From Echiichthys vipera (Eukaryota > Chordata > Actinopteri > Perciformes > Trachinidae): a stretch of DNA of 64,000 nucleotides. The first letter of the stretch is position 1, and every line of letters begins with the position of its first letter. Location of the stretch: the NCBI GenBank assembly GCA_963691815.1, contig OY829662.1:16310411-16374410 (forward strand). The letters run 5' to 3'. Positions 1-10,590 of this stretch are shown here, in pieces. A program made the translations under genes and the position numbers. The notes below the pieces were generated by a model that had not been told where the DNA came from, ran no database searches, and was given only the letters and a program-made list of their open reading frames with translations.

Positions 1-410
1 TAAAAAAAAAGAAAAAAAAAGAATAGGATATCAATTGCTCAGTAGTAAGTGTTTTAGGCCACATGCTCCTACACCACCACACAGAATAATGAATGTGTTT
101 TTAATATTACAAAGATAATCAGGCTGATCCTTTCACAAGACAGCAGCTGGTTACTCTCTTCTACTTCTACCACAGTCTCAGGTTCAAGCTGAAAATCCCA
201 GTGGCATGTTTTAAATATCAAGCAGTTCAACACTTGCAGTAATTGTGCATATTTGCATTGATGGGCTCGCTGTTATTTCACTTGGATGATATGCAGGATA
301 TGTCATGCGGGGGATATTAACATCTCCCCTTACTCCATCTCTTTCTGTCTCTCCTCCAGTCCTCCCTCTCTCCATCTCTCCTCTTTCCTCCTTTCATCTC
401 TCATCTGCAG

Positions 411-523
411 TTCTTGGCTGATCTGCCACCATCTTTAAAGTCGCTCTGGATCTCTGAAAAATTTCCTTGCTCAGCAGCTATGGACGAACTGATCCTCACA
501 CCCTGCCGCTGTATAGAGGACAG
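411..523 (+). CDS. Candidate coding exon, gene unknown
   Basis: A long CT-rich tract (about 335-405) ends in CTGCAG at 410, a strong acceptor, and CAG|GTGAGA at 521-529 is a near-consensus donor. The 113 bases between are open in the frame that contains an ATG at 480 and reads MDELILTPCRC onward. The same frame is also open upstream of that ATG, so it could be an internal exon as well as a first coding exon. It would leave phase 2 (codon split after two bases). I do not recognise the peptide. A 38-codon open stretch is not rare by chance, so the splice signals carry most of the weight. Confidence 0.33.
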
Positions 524-2242
524 GTGAGATAGTGAGATACCCACAATTCTACCCACACACTCACTCTTGGTAAATGGCAGATTTATATGATACTACACTT
601 CAGCACTGAAAAAAAGACTCACTAAATACTAAAAAAAATCCATTTCCCCCATGAGTGTGGAGGTTTAGATGAGAAAACCTTTGTCTTATGTTGCAGCAAA
701 GGTAGAGAGACTTATTTCAGTTACCACTAACTGAGAGTCAACATGTCTGGCTTTATTTGACCATTGGTAACACACGGCCTGAATACTTGCAAAGATCTGA
801 TGTAAGGCAATCCAAACAAGATAGGCTCTTTCGTCTAATCAGAGTCTGGATTGTTATTGATCTTCTCTTCTTTCTGCAAACAGAGGCTCTGGAGTATTTT
901 TTATCATTTCACAGTGAAGCAGCTTCTATCCTCTGACTGTTTTGGTTTAGTAGAAGCCATTTGATTATTTTCTGCAGGCAATGATTTGCCCTCCGACTGG
1001 TTTGTATGGAGTAGAAGCAGGAATAAATACAGTACAAGTTTACATAGCTGCTGGAAAGGTCCCAAATTATAAAAAGTGAGGTTTCCATGTCAATTTTGAT
1101 TATAAAGCAGGCTGATGTGAGGTGCTTTACAAATTCTATAAGTATCAAAAAGCTCAATCCACAGAGAAATGCACACAGCCCTGTAATTCATAATTAATTT
1201 GGTGATTAATCAATTTAAGTCATAATAAGTGTAGTTCTCCTACAGCCCGTACACACAAACTGTGTCTTTAATTGAGCCGTCAGGACTACAGTTGTGATGT
1301 CACAACTATACTATATATAACTTGAAGGTGCCGTTTAAGTGCCATTAGTTATTCCCTGGCTGCAACGACGGTGAAGTGATGCTGATGGTGCATATGCAGA
1401 AGACCTGGACATTCTGACCAATCAGAGCAAACTGTTTTTTTTTTCAGGAAACAATGTGATGACGATTGTTCTTTGGTATGTATCCGATCATTCTACTGGC
1501 TTGATCTATATATAAGTGGAACTCTAAAACGAGTTACAAGCACTCACAGAACAAAGTGACACAAAGCAGCGTTCAGTATAACAATGCCCTAAAGGGTTTC
1601 CGACTATATACAAATGTTCACTTTATTCCTATGATGTGAGAATAGATAGATAAGAATGGGGCCCCATGGGAAGAGATGATGGTTTGAAGTTATTGAAACA
1701 ATTTTGATACAAAGTGTGGTGGGAAAGGTATGTTATGAGTTTTCACAGAATGGAATGTAACAGATTCACAACAGATTTTTCAAACATTCTCAGGATGTGT
1801 GCTTTATATCGATATCTCACCCACTTCTTACAGTCAGGTTTATTGTGTCCTGCAAGCCTCATGTCCCTAGTTTTGTAAAAAATACCATAACAAGGTAAAA
1901 ATAGTGAGTCTATCAATTACCTGCTAGCAAACTGTATTTGATTGTGCAAACACTAGTCAGTAATTGGTCTTGCAGTGTTTCACAAGAACATACAATCTGC
2001 CTCTGCAAGCTATTCTGAACATCAAACAAGCCGGTCTATATCTCTAATAAATTATATAAGACACGGTGCTGCTCCTCTTGGACATGTCAGCACAAACAAA
2101 TCCTCTGTACAACACCTTGCACTCATTCATCCCTTTATAATGAGACATGAACTCTTAATGAAACATCAATGAAAAAGAAACCTATCTTAAGTACTTATAT
2201 AAGACTGTTTGCCTCAGTGTCTAGATTCATGTTTGTTTTCAG
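524..2242. other. Non-coding stretch, nothing identified
   Basis: AT-rich sequence without recognisable domains or mobile-element ends. If the two flanking candidate exons belong to one gene this would be an intron, but the phase-2 end of 411-523 does not join directly to the frame of 2243-2380. Confidence 0.4.
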
Positions 2243-2380
2243 TTTCACTCTGACAGGGCTGACCTGAGGATACGCTTGAGTGTTTCTGAGGGCAGTGGCC
2301 CATCCGCCTTCGCTTCACGTCCCACCAACAAACAGTGTGTCACTTGGACATGTTATTTACCAGACTGTTGCTGTTCTTGA
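2243..2380 (+). CDS. Candidate terminal exon, gene unknown
   Basis: The acceptor TTTGTTTTCAG ends at 2242. The frame starting exactly at 2243 is open for 45 codons to TGA at 2378-2380. Its first 31 codons are rich in Ser, Arg and Asp (HSDRADLRIRLSVSEGSG), a composition that looks more protein-like than the neighbourhood. There is no good donor at the end of the protein-like part, only GTGTGT near 2334. It resembles no family I know and may be chance. Confidence 0.2.
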   Translation, partial: FHSDRADLRIRLSVSEGSGPSAFASRPTNKQCVTWTCYLPDCCCS

Positions 2381-3869
2381 ATACTACACTTGAGCGAGAT
2401 GTCCCATGGAAGAAAGAGGTAGTTTCTCATCGTCTGTCAAGCATTGAACCAGGCTTTTACAAACTAATACCATAGAATACATTTCTCCTGCTCTTTTCCT
2501 GATGTGTAATTTATTTATTAGATAATGCGGTTTTATTGTCAAACCATTCAGACAGCCTGTAGCCACACAGGTTAATCTGAAATAATTACTGTAACTGGAT
2601 ACCAAAACAAAACATTACATTCATAATTGGAATTGTAACAATAATATTGTTGATGTGCATGCAGTGATTTTACTGCCTCTGACTACCACAGTGCATGAGT
2701 GGGAAGGGTTGACCCACATTTGCCTGAAGCAGCAGTCAAATCATTTCACTTTTATTGGTTTCAATGAGCGTTCATGGCTTATTGTTTTAGTGCTTCTGCA
2801 CCAGGAATCACTGGAGGAAATGTGGCGCTCAAGACACTCAAAATCATTTAAATGTTTAATTCTAATCACATTGTTACCACCCGCGACAGCTGTGGTGTAA
2901 TGTGTGGTATCATGGTAAAATGGGGTCCTGGAGACACCTACTATAGCGGGAACTAACAAAGAAATGTTTTTTAGTATTTTTCTATGTGTTTTTATGCCTG
3001 TCTGTGGACAGATTTTACCACTGCTATAGCGTCGCAACCATGGATGATACAGTAACTACCTCCTCTCAGCAGGAAGGATGCCAGTGATTTTGGTGAGAAT
3101 ACACTTGCTGAAAAAAAACCCAACACCTAAATTCATCATGCACACTGCAAGTCACACCACTTGTGCAATCAGAAGTGAGAATCGAGTGCAAAATGAGCAG
3201 CTTGTGTGTGGCGGGTACGCAGTCAATAAGCTGCTATCTGATTCCCACAGCAGAGTCTTCTGATTGTTCCTCCAGACAACTTTGTGTGACACATAAATAT
3301 TCAATTGCCTTCAGATCTACCAGATATGTAAAACCAAGGATCAGTGCAATCCATTTCTCTTTCTTTTCTCTTTGAGTTTAAGTATGAGTGTTTTATGTGT
3401 TTTCAGGTGTTTAAAATACAACACCATCTTTTCAATATCAATATATCATTCAGTTTCATAATTGAGCCGCATTGATAAGACAATGTCTTTGGTTTCTGAG
3501 TGTTTTGGCTCAAACTCTCATTCAACTTGAGACATTTTCATTCACACCAAGTGGAGCAAGGGTTTGGTGCAGACTGGAGTGGATTTACAACTCCTCCAAC
3601 CTGTCCCATTTTCTCAACATTTTGAAAAGTGATGATAAAACTGTCACAGAATTTGCCAGAAGCTCTTTGTTTCTGGACATGAAGCGACTCAATGTTCTGA
3701 CACAACAGAGCCAGCAAGGTTTCCATAGCCTCCAAACAAAAAATCCAACCCGATGCCAGAAAGGACACACTGGCTGTGTGGGGTTCAGTCAGACTGATCT
3801 CAGTGACCTGAAGTTATTCTCTAGACTGAGTGAGGTCTGACCTTAACTTGAATTTCTTTCTGAAGATAC
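2381..3869. other. Non-coding stretch, nothing identified
   Basis: Contains overlapping open frames of up to 122 codons (3472-3840, plus) without a domain, splice context or family resemblance. I treat them as chance ORFs. Confidence 0.5.
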
Positions 3870-4450
3870 TATGAAACTAACCTTACTCCGCCAGATGGAT
3901 TGAATCGCAAAATTTGCATTTGCTTTGCTTATCCATCTGGGAACTCTCGGTTGGAGATCTTGTGGGAAGGGGTAGAAACACTGGTTGCTGATTGGATAAA
4001 TCATATGTCTATTACCACCTTTGTTGGTGATGGACAGGCCAAATCAACCTATCAGATCAACAAAGCGAATGACGTACTAAGCATCAAGGCAAAGTAAATA
4101 ACATGTCGGTAAAGGATATTTGCCTTTTGTGTAACATGAATTTACGGATATAAGGCACAATTTCAGGTGCACGGTCCATATTCCAACAGAAGGATTCAAG
4201 AGATAAAAGCATTAGGGAGCGGCTTGCTCGATAGCTGCGCTCATCTCATCCGCAGAGGCCACTGTTGCGTCACACTTCGAGCAAATTCAAAACCAACGCT
4301 GATTGGTTTGGTTGCTTGAGCAACGTTCTCCAAATTTTCTCTGCCGCAGGTTTCCTGACTGATCTGCGAGTAAAATACAATGGAGCTTGCGAGATCATCC
4401 TGATCTCTACTATAACTCCCCCCAGCCTATAGGTGGGGGAACGTATTCAT
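3870..4450. repeat. Probable interspersed repeat, family unassigned
   Basis: The stretch from CCTTACTCCGCCAGATGG to about 4090 resembles a dispersed sequence I associate with percomorph genomes. The following part to 4450 is more GC-rich than its surroundings and may be a second element. No second copy occurs in this window, so this rests on recognition only. Confidence 0.35.
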
Positions 4451-4631
4451 AGTTCGAGGACTGTTTTTTAAAATTTGTATTCATTGCCACAGACGAATAA
4501 CAAAATAATTTACAAGACAACGGTATTTATCAACAAAGACAAGAAGATATTAAGACAAATGTTCGCTTGTTGGGAAGTTGGCTAAATAAAGCTCCAAATT
4601 TAGGGTAAATTTCGGGAAGGGAAAACTGGCA

Positions 4632-5012
4632 TGGCCATTTTCAAAGGGGTCCCTTGATGTGTGACCTCAAGATATCTGAATGAAAATGGGTTCTATGGGT
4701 ACCTACAAGTCTCACGTTTGCACTCACTTTATAATAATCCCAGACAATTTGGGCAAAAAACTTGTTATTTTCACCTGTTCTAAAATGGTGTATTATAATA
4801 TTTCTGGGGTCCCTAAACAGTCTTGAAATTGCATAAATTGGGCCTGACTGCTCTCCCACAGCTGATACTGTCTAGTGGATTCAATTAGCCCAATAGTAGT
4901 AGTGAGAACATTATTTGAAATTTGGCCTCAAAAACGACTTCTAGTAGCCTCTAGGATAATCACAGCCTTATGAAACTTCACAACCACAAACTAGAGATCC
5001 AGGGCATTCAAA
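4632..5012 (+). repeat. Interspersed repeat, copy A (pair with 46246-46536)
   Basis: Blocks of this segment recur in reverse orientation at 46246-46536. Shared landmarks are GTCCCTTGA...GACCTC, GAATGAAAATGGGTTCTATG, TTCTAAAATGG, GGATTCAATTAGCCCAAT, CTCTAGGATAATCACAGCC, and CACAAACTAGAGATCCAGG followed by GCATTC. Internal parts differ by indels, so both are old copies of one dispersed family. No coding capacity. Confidence 0.8.
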
Positions 5013-7620
5013 AGATGTACTGCTTCGAAATGCTTGCCGTCCAATCACCGAAAAATGCAAATCTTACAGGAATCTTCGAATGTCAAAACATTTTGATCAC
5101 AGCACGGATGTCTTCCCCAACATCTTGGTATCTTGATCTGGTATTTTGGAGGGATTTTTGACCAATTATCAATTCTCGCGTGGTAAGAAATGGTTAAATG
5201 CATCATCAAAACTGTATAACAAAGGATATCACCTCACAAATTGCTATAACAACTTAAGAAAATTTTGCATGGGAATGTGAATCATAAATGTTCTAAGCCC
5301 TTAGAGACTTTCACATTTAATACATTTTCATTTGACACAGTGCTGAGCTGCAGCTCAAATTATTCTTCAGGTTCAGTTAGGCTTTAAGATAATGTATATG
5401 ACTTCTATGTAGCATCAGCTGTTTACAGGCTACTTTGCTGGAAACAGACAAGCTCGCCATTATTCTTGCCATCCGCTCTCCTCCCAGCGATGTAGTCTGC
5501 CAGCGGCAGGCAGAGGGACTGGCTGGCTTATGTAACTTAAGCATTCCTATTTACAATGTGAATGACTTAACAGAAAAATGGCCTTTACGGTATAGTTCTC
5601 GGAGGAAGTAGACAGTTCCTCTAAAGGAGTTCCCAGAATGGTCTGATCTGAAAGTGCATTATGAGAGACAAATTAAATTAATTATGTAAATTGTGAAACT
5701 ACATGCACTCAATAACAGATTCAGTATAGTTTGCTGAGAGACTATGTCACAGTTGGAAAACTTTCACAGTCTGACACAGTACACTGAAACACATCAACCT
5801 GCTGTAACTTTCACATAGTTGAGTGTGACAGTGATTTACGGAACTGAACTCTCTCACTCTGTTGCTTAAATAAACACACAAGCTGTTGTAATCGTTAATG
5901 AGAGCTGCAGAAGAGTGAGAGGTGCGTTCTTCCGACCATAAGCCTAAAATAGAAGGAAGTGTACCTTTCTGTTTTTTTCAGGAATGGTGTCAAGTGTTGA
6001 TGTTATTAAAATAGAGACAAAGCAACGAGTCTATGAGCACTGTGTGATAGCATATATACGTTTTCTTTTGCCTCAGTAAGAATCAGTCAGTCCATGTGAA
6101 AGGATCTTAAAATGCATGAATATCAGCATTAAAGACCTATACGCTCATACATACAAATAAAGCTGTTACCTTAACTGTGTAGTAGCTTACTAACTGTACC
6201 TGCCACTGTTACCATGTGTTTTTTCTTCTTCTTGGTATTGATATTACAATCACACACTTAATTGCTAACACATTGCTTGAAATGTGTCTTAGGGAAGCCT
6301 AAAGCACAAATTGTCTTTGAACACAAAAGATCAATTGTCTTCAATGATCAAAAACTATAGCGCTGCGCTGATTCTCTTTGAAGATTAAGGCCGTTCTGCT
6401 GAGGGCTCCTGATTTCAAACATTGCTGATTCAGTAACATTTCATAACCCCTGCACTGAATAATCACACTCTAATCTATTTTGAACAACAAACTCTGCACT
6501 GTTCATTCTTGTATGCAATAGTTACGTTTTGATACAAGTGGTAATGAAATAAGAATAAATATATATGTATATGGACAGTTTTTAACAGATTTTACTATAT
6601 TTGATCATTTTATCCTTCTGGACAGTTTACCCCTGCAATCTAAGGCAACATTGAAGCCTTAGTACTCAATTCAGGTGTTTTGCTAAAATCCATTTTTTTA
6701 AGTTTGTTTGACTGTTTACATTATTGTCAAATGTGGCTAATAGATTCCAGTGTGAACTGGCCACAGTCCTCAACTGACCCACATACAACAAGAACAAAGA
6801 TATAAACAAATCTGACCTGAATGATTTAGGACCACATACTAAAGTGGCCCATAACAGACTTTAAAAATCAGATTCCTGTGATTTGTGCTGTTCACACTGT
6901 TATGAAAAACAGTGACTGTCGCGTGAGCAAAAAAAAATTTGCCTAACTCCTCTGGTTAAAAGTGAACGTCTGATGGATTAGTGAATATGCAACAATAATT
7001 GCATTATGAATAACATGGAAATGGAGCGGCATATAGATAGACAAGCTCTTTGCATGTACTGCTTTTTTTGTACTGTGCTAAATAATTATGTTAGGATTTA
7101 CACTTTACTCACTGCTGTCTCTCCTTTGAGAAAGTGTTAATGTGATGTTTGGAAATGTGCGCACGTGTTCATTAATGCACATGTTAGTATCCTGGCAACA
7201 AGGCAGTAGACAGTTGATAGATGACTTTTGTGGTAAATAGTTTATTCACATGAAACTGTTCATGATCAAGTCTGGATTTTTAAATATATATATGTGAAAT
7301 TGTGTCTCATTGCGCCTGTGCTATTTGCACATAATTCAATTAATTAAATTATATTTGACACACATTCTATGTATATGAGCCCTGTTGCAAAAACAGTCCA
7401 ATTTAAAAATATATAGCCCTATGCAGTTACAGTGAATTTATTAGTGTCTTTGTAGAGTTTGTGGTTATGAAGTGCATTTTTAAGGGGTGTCTTCCACTTC
7501 AAATCATCTTCTTTTGTAGTCTGATCTATGGCACATCGTCTAAAGTGCTCATTAATGATGTATTAGGCTTTTCACCCATCTGCTATTAATCAGAATGTTT
7601 ATTTTTATGACCGATCTGTG
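5013..7620. other. Non-coding stretch, nothing identified
   Basis: AT-rich, with no open frame above 60 codons apart from the overlap with the repeat edge. No gene, RNA gene or element ends that I can recognise. Confidence 0.5.
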
Positions 7621-7623
7621 GAT

Positions 7624-7860
7624 TTACCACGGAGCCGCAGATATTGCTGAAGTCTGTGAATCACTAGTATATGTTTGAAAACACCAACAGAACTGATAGA
7701 ATGGGATATTAAATCCCAAATTTTGGTTTCTCTGTGTCACGTTTAAATTCCTTTTGCAAAGTTTTGAAGAATGCCTTTGCACCTCGTCAGCCAGGACCTG
7801 TAGCTCTTGACCTTTTCTTTTTCTCTCTGTCATTGCCCTGTGTACTTTGTTCGAGGCCCA
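7624..7860 (-). pseudogene. Decayed Myb/SANT-like transposon-associated domain
   Basis: On the minus strand the frame reads ERKRKGQELQVLADEVQRHS and then RNLNVTQRNQ, which resembles the start of Myb/SANT-like (MSANTD/NAIF1-type) domains that accompany Harbinger-class transposons. Just after RNQ a one-base shift moves to a frame reading IWDLISHSISSVG and on, the expected second part of that domain. The copy is therefore frameshifted. No terminal repeats were found, and the sequence to 8143 on the same strand is open but unrecognised. Confidence 0.4.
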
Positions 7861-8479
7861 AAGGCAACATTTACTTGCCACATGGATAATTGCAATCCGG
7901 AGCAAAAAAGGGCAATGTATTTTGTGAATTGGACCTGATGGGGACGACAGCAGTTGCAAGTGATGCAAAATGCATGGTGCTATCAGCAACCGCAATCCGT
8001 TCTATGCATTTGCCCCTGAGTCTGTTAAATTGTGGCTCCTGTCGTCTTAACATGGTCTCTCTCTTTGGATGCTCAACAGGCTCCCGTGCAGCAATATGTG
8101 TGACCTTTACATGATGAACCATGTGGGGCCATAGCTCTGACATGTCGTTTTGTCTTGGGAGTCTTTTGTGAAGAGGCTTAACTCTCCTCAGTTCAAGAGT
8201 ACATGACAGAGTTCTGGGTTTTTTGAAAGGCCACTATCCATTTTCAGAACATTTAACAAGCAGCTGGGACACACTATTTGCTTGGCCCCATGAATCACAT
8301 CTGTTCAGCAAGATCCTCCCCCTTTATTTGCAGTAATGTGTTCTTAGCTTGAGAAAAGAGCTAAGATCTTCCAGCAGCACATGGCTGAATCCGGTCCCTC
8401 TCATTTGAAGGACAGGGAAGTTTTCAGGGAGGGAGGGCACTGATTCATTTTCACCCTTCAACAGTAGAAGCAACAGTGA

Positions 8480-8985
8480 CTAATGTTTCAATACTGCTGT
8501 GTCCTCACCAGAGTCAAACAGAACAAAGACAAGGCAGACTTATTTATAGTCAACCTACGCTAGGTGAGCAATCGTCATTGGATAATTGGTTAACCAGTAT
8601 TTCAAATCTATTGGATGGTGAATCCACAAGTGGGAGTTTCCTTTTGTCTTAAATGACGAACTGGTTTGTCATGTTTTCTTTAATCTTTGTTACATGATGG
8701 ATACAGTAATTTTACTTTTTGATTTTTTTACTCCTAAATTTGTAACTTGTAAAGAGATTTCTGTGTTCTTTTGTCCCTGATGTAATTACGGCGCATGAGG
8801 TGTGGTATTTGAGCATTGACAATAACAACTCCCACTTGTGAATTCACCATCCAATAGATTTGAAATGCCGTTGAACCAATAATCCACTGAAGATTGCTCA
8901 CCTGTTGTAGGTTGACAATATATGTGTTTGCCTAGCCTCCGTTCTGTTTGACTCTGATGAAGACACAGTAGTGTCAAAATGTTAG
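8480..8985. repeat. Large inverted repeat (arms about 160 bp)
   Basis: The left arm at 8480-8639 is the reverse complement of the right arm at about 8826-8985, with roughly 80% identity by eye and about 187 bases between. Landmarks in the right arm are ACTCCCACTTGTG, TTCACCATCCAATAGATTTG, GATTGCTCACCT, GTAGGTTGAC, GTTCTGTTTGACTCTG and GACACAG. The arms are either two copies of one short element inserted head to head or a fold-back element. A transcript through both could form a long hairpin. Confidence 0.85.
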
Positions 8986-9212
8986 TCTGTTTGAACTATT
9001 CTGAAAGGCTAAAAATTAATCAGTGAGCTCCAGTCATTTCTTTCCCCTTAAAAACACATTTTATCTCTTTCTCTCTCTGCTTGACTTGAATTTCTTTAGC
9101 CAGTACATCTTTCTAACACGTTTGCTCTAAGTAATGTAAGGAAAGTATAATATTCACCTTTGCCATTATTTTATTAATTGTTTGTGATGTTAGTAATGTA
9201 AGAAGAAAATGT

Positions 9213-9310
9213 TCCTGTCTGTTAAAAGGAAGGTTTTGTCCAAGGTTATTGCTACTTACTATATGGAAAGTGTCTTGAGATAACTTTTGTATAAATACAA
9301 ATTGAACTGA
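9213..9310 (+). repeat. LINE/SINE 3'-tail repeat, copy 1
   Basis: Ends TGGAAAGTGTCTTGAGATAA, CTTTTGTATAAATACAAATTG, AACTGA, the familiar fish tail. The same layout is seen at 56617-56785. The start at CTGTCTGTTAAAAGGAAGG also matches that copy's head. The copy is shortened inside. Confidence 0.65.
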
Positions 9311-10370
9311 GGCTTAGGCTGTTGCACTTACTGTAGAATGGGGGCTGTGGTTAAAAGCATTTGACAAATCTCTAAAATTGAAATGTAACTTTGAAAGTGA
9401 AAGAAAAACATTATCATAGTTTCTCCTTGGTAGCTATGGACTGTTGATGTTGCACCATGTCAAGTCAAGAACAAGACAAGAACTGGGATATTGGATCATT
9501 TAGCAAAATCTTGGATTAGGAGAAATTCAATGGCAATGTTTTAAAACATTATATTCCAAAATATCAGCAACATTGTATTAGTGATTAAATCTCCCTTTTT
9601 GCTGGCTAACAAACTACTCACTGTAAAACCTTTCCCAGGAAAATGTAAAAATATATAGACTCTATAGGGTCTGTGGGCTGTAAGTCATTTCATCTGATTT
9701 TGTGGGGTCTCAGGGTCAGGCATACAAAATTACTATAAAGAAATGTAGACAATCTTCTCGCTGTTACACTTGCCTATATAGGTCATATATAGGCGCCAGT
9801 AATAAACTGAGACTTTTTCATGAAAGGTAAACAAACTTTTCTTACCAAACTTATATGCACTGAGACCACTTGCTGTCTGAAAAGTAGGAAAAACAAATCT
9901 AACATGCCTTACAAATATTTGGAAAATAGTTGACAGCAATAATAATAATGTGATTTGTACTATAACGGTCTAAAACAGCGAAAAACTCCCATGTAGTCCT
10001 TGCATTGCCATCAGAACATTTGTCTGTTCTGTTTCCTGCAGCTGACAAGTCATTTATTTTTAGTGAGAAAAAAACATATTCGGAAAACTTCAGCTTCAGC
10101 TACTTTAAGAGGGGTGTAAGCGTTGACATGTCTAAAAGAAAGACATTCACTTCAAAGTTGAGCGATGATGAGAAAACTTCGACTTCGAGAAACAGTAAAA
10201 AATATCAGCAGCAAACAGAATTGTAGATACTAGCTCTTGACACTTTTTTGGTAAGTCATCACTCTACACTTAGAAATAACAGAGTGAAAATGTATTCATA
10301 ATGCGAACATTATAAATATCCTCTATTTCAGTCTCAGGGAAACCAGTGCAAAGCAGCAGGCCTTTGTAGT

Positions 10371-10590
10371 CAAGTCAAGTTTATTTATATAGCACAATTC
10401 AACACCAAGGCAATTCAAAGTGCTTCAGACAGAACATTAAAAGCATTGGAAAGAGACGCACATAAAATTACATTTAAATCACATAAAATAACATTCAAAT
10501 AAAATAAAGAAATGTTCAGGAAATTTCTGACAATTCATTTTCAGTTGTCAATTATAGGCAATATAAGTTAGTGCAGTACAAGCAGTTAAT
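10371..10590 (-). repeat. LINE-tail repeat (reverse orientation)
   Basis: Begins CAAGTCAAGTTTATTTATAT followed by AGCACAATTC and CAAGGCAATTCAAAGTGCTT, the reverse complement of a very common 3' end of fish L2-type retroposons, then an A-rich stretch. No coding part remains. Confidence 0.6.

Noticed and set aside
3472..3840. 122-codon plus-strand ORF
   Set aside because: Longest unexplained ORF, but no domain, no splice borders and no codon-usage signal; ORFs of this length are expected by chance in 64 kb.
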